Below, in pieces: positions 1 to 7,102 of a stretch of DNA of 64,000 nucleotides. The first letter of the stretch is position 1, and the number at the start of each line of letters is the position of its first letter. The notes beneath the pieces are model-generated. The model ran no database searches. It saw nothing but the letters and a program-made list of their open reading frames with translations, and was not told where the DNA came from. The stretch covers positions 62,001 through 126,000 of the forward strand of contig CAINOB010000064.1 in NCBI GenBank assembly GCA_903851365.1. The letters run 5' to 3'. Position numbers and translations under genes: made by a program. The stretch is from an uncultured Bacteroidota bacterium (GTDB lineage: Bacteria > Bacteroidota > Bacteroidia > Bacteroidales > UBA12481).

Positions 1-472
1 CCATCACCCTGCGATCGTCGGTTACATGCTCCAGCACATGGTTGCACAGGATCATATCAAAGGAATCCTGATCAAAAGGGATGTCATGCAAATCAAAATG
101 GTAGTCGGCAAGCGGCGATTCCAGATCAGCAGTGATATATTCGATATGTTTTAATTGCTTGAACCGATTATAAAAACACTGTTCAGGAGCAACATGCAAC
201 AGTTTACGGGGCTTGGTGAGAAAGTCCGACTGGGTTTGCAGCCAGAGCCAGATCAGCCGGTGACGTTCGAGTGAAAGGCATTCAGGACATAAAACATTTG
301 ACCTTGAATACACTCCGTAGGGTAAAAATTTTCGAAAAGTTGATCCGCAAACCGGACATTCAACAGCATTACCCTTGAGGAATGGTTTGAAAAGTCCCAT
401 AAACAAATAGCTTACCCGGATCAGAAATGGCCTGGGAAAAATCCGAAGAGCCCATCGAATCAGGCTTTTCAT
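1..472 (-). CDS. Class I SAM-dependent methyltransferase, C-terminal part cut by window edge
   Basis: The reading frame starts at an ATG at 472 on the minus strand and runs off the left edge, giving about 157 residues. It opens with a basic, hydrophobic stretch, then CPVCG (about residue 39) and CPECLSLERHR, a probable zinc-binding pair of CxxC motifs. After that comes the start of a Rossmann methyltransferase fold (LLHVAPEQ, then DLHDIPFDQDSFDMILCNHVLEHV), which is the usual motif II/III region of class I enzymes. Its start overlaps the stop of the upstream glycosyltransferase (ATGA, 4 nt), so the two are translationally coupled. Surface polysaccharide or lipid-linked sugar modification is a reasonable guess; the substrate cannot be read. 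Confidence 0.8.
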   Translation of the reverse strand, partial: MKSLIRWALRIFPRPFLIRVSYLFMGLFKPFLKGNAVECPVCGSTFRKFLPYGVYSRSNVLCPECLSLERHRLIWLWLQTQSDFLTKPRKLLHVAPEQCFYNRFKQLKHIEYITADLESPLADYHFDLHDIPFDQDSFDMILCNHVLEHVTDDRRVM

Positions 473-1416
473 ATCTCTTCAGCGATCAGGTATTTATTCC
501 GGTCGGTGGCGGAGCGGGAGACCAGCTCAGCCAGGAACCCGGTCAAAAACAACTGTACTCCAATGATAACCGCCAATAACGCAAGATAAAACAGAGGTTG
601 GGCAGTTATTTCCCTGGGTATGATATGATGAGTGATATCATGAATCTTGATTCCAATTAACCAAGCAGTTACAATCGCACCAAAAAGCATCATAAGCATG
701 CCCATAGATCCGAAAAAGTGCATTGGCTTTTTGGCAAATCGGGTGATAAAACTTACAGTCAGCAAATCCAGAGCCCCGGTGAATAATCGGCCAATCCCGT
801 ATTTCGATTTTCCATATTTGCGCTCCTGATGAGCAACAATTTTCTCACCAATATGTCCAAAGCCGCTTCTTTTTGCCAAAATTGGAGTGTACCGATGCAT
901 ATCACCAAAAACCTCGATACTCTTAACCACTTCGTTCCGGTAGGCTTTCAGTCCGCAATTAAAATCATGGATCTTTATTCCGCTATTCAGCCGGGCGACA
1001 AAATTGAAAAACTTTGATGGCCAGCGTTTCGAAACCGGGTCTTTTCTTTTCTTTTTCCATCCTGATACGAGATCAAATCCATCCTGACGGATCATCTTCA
1101 CGAGGCCTGGAATCTCATCTGGGCTATCCTGAAGATCAGCATCCATGGTAATTACCACATCTCCTTTTGCCAGGCTGAAACCGCATTGCAGTGCTGCCGC
1201 CTTTCCGTAATTGCGCTGAAAACGAACACCCCTAACCTCAGGATATTGCGTTGAGAGTGCCCTGATTGCTGCCCAGGATCCATCGCGGCTGCCATCGTCA
1301 ACCAGAATGACTTCATGGGTCAGCCGTTCATTTTTTGTAACGCGTGTAATCCATTGAAGCAGTTCGGGTAAAGACTCAGCCTCATTAAATAAAGGAATGA
1401 TTATCGATAGGTCCAT
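469..1416 (-). CDS. Polyprenyl-phosphate glycosyltransferase, GT2 (DPM1/ArnC-like)
   Basis: This 315-residue family 2 glycosyltransferase probably moves a sugar from a nucleotide donor to a polyprenyl phosphate at the cytoplasmic face of the membrane. The N-terminal GT-A domain shows SIIIPLFNEAESL, DDGSRDGS at about 40-47 and the metal-binding MDADLQDSPDEI at about 91-101, all typical of the DPM1-like subgroup. Two C-terminal membrane helices lie at about 234-258 and 275-300, as in ArnC/GtrB-type enzymes. It sits 16 nt downstream of the DUF4199 gene and overlaps the methyltransferase start, so the three form one minus-strand operon. The sugar is unknown. Confidence 0.9.
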   Translation of the reverse strand: MDLSIIIPLFNEAESLPELLQWITRVTKNERLTHEVILVDDGSRDGSWAAIRALSTQYPEVRGVRFQRNYGKAAALQCGFSLAKGDVVITMDADLQDSPDEIPGLVKMIRQDGFDLVSGWKKKRKDPVSKRWPSKFFNFVARLNSGIKIHDFNCGLKAYRNEVVKSIEVFGDMHRYTPILAKRSGFGHIGEKIVAHQERKYGKSKYGIGRLFTGALDLLTVSFITRFAKKPMHFFGSMGMLMMLFGAIVTAWLIGIKIHDITHHIIPREITAQPLFYLALLAVIIGVQLFLTGFLAELVSRSATDRNKYLIAEEI

Positions 1417-1432
1417 AGCAGCTTGTAATTGA

Positions 1433-1987
1433 CTATTCCTCAGTATGATCTATTTCCGACATAGCCTGTTGGTAAGGATCGCCCTCTTTTTTAATAAAAA
1501 TGGATACAACGAGCGATATAATTACTCCGAGAAAGGTTGTGGAGATGATTACCGAAAAGAATTGCATTCCCGGGTTATGAAGCTTTGCAGCAAAACTCAT
1601 TGCGGCAGATACCTGTTCCTCAGTAAATCCTCGTTTGTAATATTCATCCTCCATAATACTGAGCATATGATCGATAGCTTTCGGATCGATCCAGGTCAGA
1701 TAGATCATATTATAAAACGCGTAGATTATTGAAGCGCAGAACATAAATAAAATACCTGCACTCAGCGCTTTTCCATAGCGGATATATCCTCCGTTATGTT
1801 GATCCCTCCAGTTTTTCAGGCAAAAATAGAGCACTACAAAATAGGCGGCCCAATTGATCCACTGCATCCACCAGGCACTTTCAAGTCCAAAAACCCATAC
1901 CGAAATAGCAAGTATGATGATAACCAAGGCAATAATCAGACCATAGGTCATGGCTGGTTTTAAAATCGGAGGACGATTGGATTCCAT
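1433..1987 (-). CDS. DUF4199 family membrane protein
   Basis: This protein has 184 residues and about four membrane helices. It carries the DUF4199 pattern: an early helix pair, then GGYIRYGKALSAG, a helix followed by WIDPKAID, an acidic loop with GFTEEQVSAAM, and a last helix ending in FIKKEGDPYQQ. The open frame continues upstream into the SRP RNA region, but the ATG at 1987 (MESNRPPILK) is preferred because it sits just after a Bacteroidota -7 promoter element (2014-2021). No activity is known for the family. In Bacteroidota it is often found next to a DPM1-like glycosyltransferase, as here. Confidence 0.85.
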   Translation of the reverse strand: MESNRPPILKPAMTYGLIIALVIIILAISVWVFGLESAWWMQWINWAAYFVVLYFCLKNWRDQHNGGYIRYGKALSAGILFMFCASIIYAFYNMIYLTWIDPKAIDHMLSIMEDEYYKRGFTEEQVSAAMSFAAKLHNPGMQFFSVIISTTFLGVIISLVVSIFIKKEGDPYQQAMSEIDHTEE

Positions 1988-2013
1988 ATTCTGTTGTCGA
2001 ATTTGCTGACAGG

Positions 2014-2021
2014 CAAATATA
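2014..2021 (-). promoter_or_regulatory. Bacteroidota -7 promoter element for the DUF4199/glycosyltransferase operon
   Basis: Read on the minus strand this is TATATTTG, a full match to the TAnnTTTG element. It lies about 27 nt before the chosen ATG. It is back to back with the SRP RNA promoter on the other strand. No clear -33 element is visible. Confidence 0.55.
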
Positions 2022-2053
2022 GCTTGAAAATCTCTCAACTGGAAAACATTTAC

Positions 2054-2061
2054 TATCTTTG
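2054..2061 (+). promoter_or_regulatory. Bacteroidota -7 promoter element for SRP RNA
   Basis: TATCTTTG matches TAnnTTTG exactly and ends 6 nt before the first base of the predicted RNA stem at 2067, which is the expected distance to a transcription start. Confidence 0.65.
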
Positions 2062-2066
2062 CAGCA

Positions 2067-2163
2067 GGGTAAGTCTTATACGGCCAGCTCCCGCCGAACT
2101 CCCCCAGGGCCGGAAGGCAGCAAGGGTACGCGGTCGTAGCGGCGCGATATAAGTAGCTTACCC
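2067..2163 (+). ncRNA. ffs: Signal recognition particle RNA, small bacterial type (4.5S)
   Basis: This is the RNA of the signal recognition particle, which binds Ffh and brings ribosomes making membrane proteins to the membrane. The tip of the molecule has the conserved SRP domain sequence: CCCAGGGCCGGAAGGCAGCA followed by AGGGTA, containing the GGAAG tetraloop region and the asymmetric loop. The ends pair: GGGTAAGTCTTATA at 2067-2080 with TATAAGTAGCTTACCC at 2148-2163. A run of T follows directly (2164-2175), acting as terminator. At about 97 nt it fits the short Bacteroidota form. Confidence 0.93.
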
Positions 2164-2187
2164 TTCTTTTTTTTATCTGCAGTTTCC

Positions 2188-2195
2188 TACATTTG
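2188..2195 (+). promoter_or_regulatory. Bacteroidota -7 promoter element for the PD40 lipoprotein gene
   Basis: TACATTTG matches TAnnTTTG and lies 22 nt before the ATG at 2217. It overlaps the TTG at 2193 that would be an alternative start, which argues for the ATG. Confidence 0.5.
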
Positions 2196-2216
2196 CAGAG
2201 TCTTAACCAAAAGCAA

Positions 2217-3218
2217 ATGAAAATATCAGTCAGGTTACTGCTTTCAGCATTATTGCTGTCCCTATTTCTTTTCAGCAGTTGCTTAAAAACACCAGTCATC
2301 AATTATGCCGATGGTTTCTTTTCAGATACGGTAAAGAACCTGTCCTCAGTAAACAGTGTTTATGATGACTATAACACATCAGGACCCGGAATTTTATCGT
2401 TTGCTTTCCCAATCGTCTTTTCAACCAATCGAAACAGTTTGGGTAAAGATTATGATCTGATTGCTTACCAGCTTTTACTTTCTTTCGATCAAACAACTGG
2501 AGCACTGTTGCTTACAGGATATGAGGGACAAGCCTATCCTTACAACTACCTCACCAGCTATGCAAACACCTCTTATGATGAGTTTGGTCCATTTACTTCT
2601 TATTTGGGTGGACAGGAATATATGTTCATGTTTTCGAGCAACCGCCTCAATAAAAACATGGAAATTTATTTTTCCTATTACGACGATGCCAGTTTTGGCG
2701 GAATGTCTCCAATCGATCCCACCCCTGCACGCCTGAGAGGATTAAATTCACTGGCATACGATGCTTATCCTGCTCTTGACGCAGCTCTTAAACAGGTGGT
2801 TTTTGCCTCCAATCGCAATGGAGATCTCGACCTTTACCGTGTTCGCCTGCCTGAAAAGGTGGATTATCTTACCTGGGCCAGAGCCGATACTACCTATCCT
2901 GCTGAAAGATTATCAGTTTTGGATTCCGATTCTGCAGATATGTTTCCATATATAAACGGCAATATTTTGGTATTTTCCTCCAAAAGAGCTGGTGGATATG
3001 GCGGGTACGATATCTATTATTCCATTCATGACGGCACGGAATGGGGCGCTCCTGTAAATTTCGGACCTACCATAAATACTCAATTTGATGAGTTCCGGCC
3101 AGCTGTTTTTGTTGCTTCCTATTTCACCAACAACATGATGATCTTTTCCTCGAACCGTCCCGGCGGCAAAGGCGGAGTCGACTTGTATTATGTTGGTATA
3201 TCCAAAACACTAAAATGA
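2217..3218 (+). CDS. PD40 (WD40-like beta-propeller) lipoprotein
   Basis: This 333-residue protein has a lipoprotein signal peptide (LLLSALLLSLFLFSSC), so it should be exported and lipid-anchored. The mature part holds repeated SN/SxR-type blades seen in PD40/TolB-like propellers: VFSTNRNSLGKDYDL, MFSSNRLNKNMEIYFS, VFASNRNGDLDLY, VFSSKRAGGYGGYDIYY and IFSSNRPGGKGGVDLYY. Related domains occur in OmpA-type envelope proteins of Bacteroidota, but there is no OmpA domain here. The ATG at 2217 is chosen over a TTG at 2193 that lies inside the promoter element. The role is probably envelope-associated binding; no ligand is evident. Confidence 0.85.
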   Translation: MKISVRLLLSALLLSLFLFSSCLKTPVINYADGFFSDTVKNLSSVNSVYDDYNTSGPGILSFAFPIVFSTNRNSLGKDYDLIAYQLLLSFDQTTGALLLTGYEGQAYPYNYLTSYANTSYDEFGPFTSYLGGQEYMFMFSSNRLNKNMEIYFSYYDDASFGGMSPIDPTPARLRGLNSLAYDAYPALDAALKQVVFASNRNGDLDLYRVRLPEKVDYLTWARADTTYPAERLSVLDSDSADMFPYINGNILVFSSKRAGGYGGYDIYYSIHDGTEWGAPVNFGPTINTQFDEFRPAVFVASYFTNNMMIFSSNRPGGKGGVDLYYVGISKTLK

Positions 3219-3241
3219 ATTAACCCGTCAGGTAAATCCAG

Positions 3242-3856
3242 ATGATCCGGAAGATATACCCCGAAAACCCAAATCCCAGAGAGATTGACAGGGTTGTGGA
3301 AATTCTGAAAGACGGAGGAGTGATCATCTACCCCACGGATACTGTTTATGGATTAGGTTGTGATATTACCAAAGTCAAGGCGATTGAACGTGTACACCAG
3401 ATAAAAGGGTTGAGGCCCGATAAAACAAATTTTTCCTTTATTGTTTATGATCTGAGCCATCTTTCGGATTACACTAAGCCCATTGACAACCAAACTTATA
3501 AACTCATGAAAAGGAATCTTCCCGGACCATTCACCTTTATCCTGGAAGCCAGCAACAATGTCCCAAAGATTCTGAAAAGCAAAAAGAAAACGGTCGGTAT
3601 CCGTATCCCTGATAATTCAATAATCCTCGAGATCATAAGGGTTCTTGGCAATCCTATACTTACCACCTCGGTCCACAGTGGCGACGTAATCCTCGATTAT
3701 ACCACTGACCCTGAACTGATTCATGAAGATATGGGGCATATGGTAGACCTGGTTATCGATGGAGGTTTCGGTAATAACGTTCCATCAACCATAGTCGATT
3801 GTACTGGTCCAGAAGTCGTAATCGTGAGGCAGGGCTTGGGAACACTTGAGTGGTAG
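3242..3856 (+). CDS. L-threonylcarbamoyladenylate synthase (Sua5/YciO/YrdC family)
   Basis: This 204-residue cytoplasmic enzyme of the YrdC fold forms threonylcarbamoyl-AMP from threonine, bicarbonate and ATP, the first step of t6A tRNA modification. The conserved signature is present: [17 protein letters not shown] at about 26-42, the KIKGLRP-like [10 protein letters not shown] segment, LPGPFTFIL, and the VGIRIPD strand. The length fits the single-domain TsaC/YciO group rather than the longer Sua5 with its extra C-terminal domain. YciO-type paralogues have a less certain role, and this protein cannot be separated from them by eye. The start is the ATG at 3242, 23 nt after the preceding stop. 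Confidence 0.85.
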   Translation: MIRKIYPENPNPREIDRVVEILKDGGVIIYPTDTVYGLGCDITKVKAIERVHQIKGLRPDKTNFSFIVYDLSHLSDYTKPIDNQTYKLMKRNLPGPFTFILEASNNVPKILKSKKKTVGIRIPDNSIILEIIRVLGNPILTTSVHSGDVILDYTTDPELIHEDMGHMVDLVIDGGFGNNVPSTIVDCTGPEVVIVRQGLGTLEW

Positions 3857-3861
3857 GGCTG

Positions 3862-5436
3862 TCAGCCTGCTATAAATATTCCTGCATACCTAACCAGGAA
3901 AACTAATCCTGTACCAGCCAGCATTCTTTTTACTTTATCCGGATTCGGCTTATCGAGATAATATCTGATCGATAATAAGAGGAAGTAATAGAGGACCAGG
4001 TCGGACCATCTCAGGTTTTCGGGTTTGATAAGATTTCCCGGAAGATTACCCAGCCAGGCAGCGCCCGAAACTGACCAACCAATTAAAATATCCATTCCCT
4101 TATTGATCAAAGGAATCGCTATTCCAACAAAATCAAGTATCGTAATGACCAGGCCGAGATAAAAGGCTAAAACCAGAAAAGGTAACAGGAGGATATTACC
4201 CAGCAGAAAATAAAGGGGAATCCAGCCAAACCAGAAGAGGAGCAAAGGCACTATCAGGCTTTGGGCAGCCAGCGAGATGGCAACCGAACTGCTAAAATAT
4301 CTTCCCACCTTGCCCATTTTAGACAAAACCGGATTAAATACCGGATTCCAAAAAAATATTCCGGCGACTGCCAGGTAGGAGAGTTGGGCCCCTACACTGA
4401 AGATCGTATAAGGGTCAAGCAGACAATGAATAACAGCCGTTCCCGCCAAGACTTCCAACCCTGGAGTTCCCCTTCTGCCAATTCGGGATACTTCAAAAAG
4501 GGTAATCATACCAGCCGACCGGAGCGCTGAAGGACTGAACCCGGAAATCCCCGTATAAATCCATACGATCAGGAGTGCAAAAAAGGAACGAAATCGGGGA
4601 CCCAGGAAACCTGTTCCTTTTAATAACCAGGATATAATAAAGTAGATAATCCCAACGTGCAAGCCCGATACGGAGATAACATGAATTATCCCGGCTCGTG
4701 AAAAATCAGTCATCGTTTCTGCCGAAACATCGCTGCGGTCACCCAGAACCATTGCTTTGGTTAATGCCTTGCTGTCATCGGACAAATCAATTTTATCGAT
4801 CCTGTCACAGAGTTTCTGCTGCCAGCTTGCAAAAAAACTAACCACCGAAGGCAATCGGCTGGTCCTGATCAGTCTGGAATCCCGGGAAATAAGCCTGGCT
4901 TCATATTGGACCCCTCGTGACAGCCAGTAACGTTGGGGAACAAATCCGTTTTTTGAAGGTTTTGATGAAACCGCGGTGATTGTCAGTGAACCAAATTCCC
5001 AAAGATCACCGGGCCGAAAAATCAATGATGTGTCGGGCTTCAGCGAAAGTAAAATATTTCCCGTACGATTGTCCCAGGCTGCACCTATCCGCTCCTTTCT
5101 TACGCTGATCACCAATTGTCCCATCTTTGGGGTAACTGCACGATAGCTAACAATTCTCCCGACAATCTCAGCTTTACCTGGTAAGCTATCCCCTGGCTTA
5201 AAATTGTTTGTAGCAACCGAAATCCATCCGGCCAGAAAGAAGCAACAAAATCCCATGATTATTGTCAACAACCGTAGTCGAGTGACAACCAATTCTCCCG
5301 ACTTCCAAAGTAATGAAGCGGCCACTGCAACCAGCAATGGCAGGGAATAGCTCAGTTGATGCCCACCAGGAATTCCGCAAGAGAAAAGAATACCGGAGAT
5401 CAGACCGGCCAGACAAATCAGAATTTGATATCCCAT
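3862..5436 (-). CDS. ComEC/Rec2-family DNA-uptake channel protein, short form
   Basis: This 524-residue, multi-helix membrane protein would be the inner-membrane channel for single-stranded DNA in natural transformation. It has the N-terminal helices and soluble DUF4131-type (OB-like) region (about 25-180), then the Competence domain with the hallmark VISVSGLHVGIIYFI near 250-265 and the SPSALRSAGM segment near 318. The C-terminal metallo-beta-lactamase domain of long ComEC proteins is absent, as in many Bacteroidota forms. The start codon directly follows a terminator-like hairpin with a T tract (5437-5469), leaving no room for a ribosome-binding site. Expression may therefore be low, conditional or leaderless. 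Confidence 0.88.
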   Translation of the reverse strand: MGYQILICLAGLISGILFSCGIPGGHQLSYSLPLLVAVAASLLWKSGELVVTRLRLLTIIMGFCCFFLAGWISVATNNFKPGDSLPGKAEIVGRIVSYRAVTPKMGQLVISVRKERIGAAWDNRTGNILLSLKPDTSLIFRPGDLWEFGSLTITAVSSKPSKNGFVPQRYWLSRGVQYEARLISRDSRLIRTSRLPSVVSFFASWQQKLCDRIDKIDLSDDSKALTKAMVLGDRSDVSAETMTDFSRAGIIHVISVSGLHVGIIYFIISWLLKGTGFLGPRFRSFFALLIVWIYTGISGFSPSALRSAGMITLFEVSRIGRRGTPGLEVLAGTAVIHCLLDPYTIFSVGAQLSYLAVAGIFFWNPVFNPVLSKMGKVGRYFSSSVAISLAAQSLIVPLLLFWFGWIPLYFLLGNILLLPFLVLAFYLGLVITILDFVGIAIPLINKGMDILIGWSVSGAAWLGNLPGNLIKPENLRWSDLVLYYFLLLSIRYYLDKPNPDKVKRMLAGTGLVFLVRYAGIFIAG

Positions 5437-5469
5437 AAAAAAGCGCCTATCCGAGAGAATAGACGCTTT
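5437..5469 (-). terminator. Intrinsic terminator-like hairpin directly before the comEC start
   Basis: On the minus strand, AAAGCGTCTAT (5469-5459) pairs with ATAGGCGCTTT (5450-5440) with one mismatch. It is followed by a run of T that ends exactly at the ATG of the ComEC gene. It would end transcription of the upstream TPR lipoprotein gene, which is on the same strand. Confidence 0.65.
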
Positions 5470-5490
5470 ATCATGGTCTGATTGGAAAAA

Positions 5491-6018
5491 TTATTTGGAA
5501 TTATTTTTATCCCATTGTTTTATCAGCTCCTCGAGTGGCTTACCCATGTTATCGATAGATGCCTGGGCATCCTTTGCCAGCACATGATTGGGGTATTTAC
5601 TGATAAATTCCTGATACCGGACTTTGGCCTGATCATATTGGTTCATCTGGTTTTCCAAAATGAAAGCCTGTAAGAAAATGCAGTACGGCCTTTTCTTAAA
5701 ATTGGGATAGCAAAGCAATATCCGGTTATAATAATCGATCGCCATGGCCGATTTATTCAGGTTCATGGCAATTTCAGCTCCCTTGAAAAGATATTCTGCT
5801 GAAATGGTATCCTTTGGCCACGCTGTCGCATAATCGGTGTAAGCCTGGATCATCTCCAAACCTGTTTTTTCGTCAGGAATCGTAGCAGTCGAATCTCCAA
5901 AGATTTTAGCTTCATTAACCGCAATACGGTCAAGGACCTTTTTCTTCTCAGAGTTCACTCCGCAACCGGCTAAAAGAACCACTGAGACAGCTACCAGGAA
6001 AATTTTTACGGAGTTCAT
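5491..6018 (-). CDS. TPR-type lipoprotein
   Basis: This 175-residue protein has a lipobox (VSVVLLAGCG), so it is likely anchored in the envelope. The mature part looks like two to three tetratricopeptide-type helix pairs: AYTDYATAWPKDTISAEYLF, then AMAIDYYNRILLCYPNFKKR and YDQAKVRYQEFISKYPNHV. This resembles the BamD/YbgF-like outer-membrane assembly helpers, but at 175 residues it is shorter than BamD. It follows the deformylase gene by only a few bases on the same strand, so it probably belongs to the ruvX-def operon and is ended by the hairpin at 5437-5469. Confidence 0.75.
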   Translation of the reverse strand: MNSVKIFLVAVSVVLLAGCGVNSEKKKVLDRIAVNEAKIFGDSTATIPDEKTGLEMIQAYTDYATAWPKDTISAEYLFKGAEIAMNLNKSAMAIDYYNRILLCYPNFKKRPYCIFLQAFILENQMNQYDQAKVRYQEFISKYPNHVLAKDAQASIDNMGKPLEELIKQWDKNNSK

Positions 6019-6021
6019 GTT

Positions 6022-6582
6022 CTATTTTTTTAGAGGGAAATACATTTTATACTTAACGGCAACCTTTCCTTTCGAAATATCGCGAAGTTTGCTTCTCAAC
6101 AATGTCTTTTTCAATGGATTAACCAGATCCGGGAACATGATCCCATCAAGATGGTCATACTCATGCTGGATAATCCGTGCCACCATACCTTCGTACCATT
6201 CGTCAACAGGAGTAAAATTCTCATCAACATATTTTATACGGATTTTTCCAGGCCTGAGGATATCTTCATGAATATTGGGAACACTCAAACAACCCTCCTC
6301 AATAAGTTCTTCCTCACCGCCTTTTTCAAGGATATGAGCATTGATAAAGACTTTTTTAAAGTTTGCGAGGGCAGGTTCATGTTCAGCATATGCCCGTGCA
6401 TCCATGACAAACATCCTGATTGATAACCCTATCTGAGGTGCTGCGAGTCCAACCCCGTCGGCAGCCTTCATGGTTTCAAACATATTCCCTACCAATTCAT
6501 TCAGTCCCTGATAATCAGGGGTTATGTCAGCCGCGACTTTTCGCAGGACAGGGGATCCGTATGCATAAACCGGCAAAATCAT
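6022..6582 (-). CDS. def: Peptide deformylase
   Basis: This enzyme removes the formyl group from the N-terminal methionine of new proteins. All three family motifs are present at normal spacing in 186 residues: GVGLAAPQ at 43-50, EEGCLSVP at 96-102 with the metal-ligand Cys98, and QHEYDH at 139-144 with ligands His140 and His144 and catalytic Glu141. Its start overlaps the ruvX stop by 4 nt (ATGA), so translation is coupled. Confidence 0.97.
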   Translation of the reverse strand: MILPVYAYGSPVLRKVAADITPDYQGLNELVGNMFETMKAADGVGLAAPQIGLSIRMFVMDARAYAEHEPALANFKKVFINAHILEKGGEEELIEEGCLSVPNIHEDILRPGKIRIKYVDENFTPVDEWYEGMVARIIQHEYDHLDGIMFPDLVNPLKKTLLRSKLRDISKGKVAVKYKMYFPLKK

Positions 6583-7013
6583 AATTGTCTTTCTCGCTCG
6601 TTTATTTTTTGTTGTAACCAGGATTCCAAAATAATGGCAGCACTCACCGCATCGATATTACCTTTATCCCTTCGGTCGGATTTCGATGATCCACCCTCGA
6701 TCATTGATTGTAAAGCCATTTTCGATGTAAACCGTTCATCGACCCAAAAGATTGGGATTTCGGGAAATTTTTTCGCCAATCCTTTTGCAAAGGCCTGAAC
6801 CAGGGGAGCAGATTCAGAAGGCTGAAAGTTCATCTGCCGGGGAAACCCGATCACGAATCCTTCAACCGGTTCTTTGCTGACATATTTCGCCAGATATTCA
6901 TAGATATCATAGGACTCAACTGTACCTAAAACTCCAGCAATCCGCTGCTCAGGATCAGTCACTGCCAATCCGGTCCGTTTCCGGCCATAATCTATTCCTA
7001 TTAGTCGTCCCAT
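6579..7013 (-). CDS. ruvX: Putative Holliday junction resolvase / pre-16S rRNA nuclease RuvX (YqgF)
   Basis: This 144-residue RNase H-like nuclease has the first catalytic Asp in GIDYGRKRTGLAV (Asp8), a FVIGFPRQMN strand, WVDERFTS, and the last acidic site in RRDKGNIDAVSAAIIL. The family is described as processing the 5' end of 16S rRNA and as a Holliday junction resolvase. It is the first gene of a ruvX-def-TPR lipoprotein operon and has its own -7 element at 7028-7035, divergent from the pckA promoter. Confidence 0.93.
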   Translation of the reverse strand: MGRLIGIDYGRKRTGLAVTDPEQRIAGVLGTVESYDIYEYLAKYVSKEPVEGFVIGFPRQMNFQPSESAPLVQAFAKGLAKKFPEIPIFWVDERFTSKMALQSMIEGGSSKSDRRDKGNIDAVSAAIILESWLQQKINERERQL

Positions 7014-7027
7014 CTGCGATTTGCCTG

Positions 7028-7035
7028 CAAATATA
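7028..7035 (-). promoter_or_regulatory. Bacteroidota -7 promoter element for ruvX-def
   Basis: Minus-strand TATATTTG matches TAnnTTTG. It lies 14 nt before the ruvX ATG and is divergent from the pckA element 22 nt away. Confidence 0.5.
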
Positions 7036-7057
7036 TAACAACATAACGATCAATTTT

Positions 7058-7065
7058 TATCTTTG
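7058..7065 (+). promoter_or_regulatory. Bacteroidota -7 promoter element for pckA
   Basis: TATCTTTG matches TAnnTTTG. The pckA ATG follows 37 nt further on. No clear -33 element is visible. Confidence 0.55.
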
Positions 7066-7102
7066 TTCATTATCAACAAGGTCAATAATTAATAACTGGC
7101 TT

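Noticed and set aside
1988-2302. Long N-terminal extension of the DUF4199 protein
   Set aside because: The extended frame runs through the SRP RNA and two promoter elements on the other strand; the ATG at 1987 gives a normal family length.
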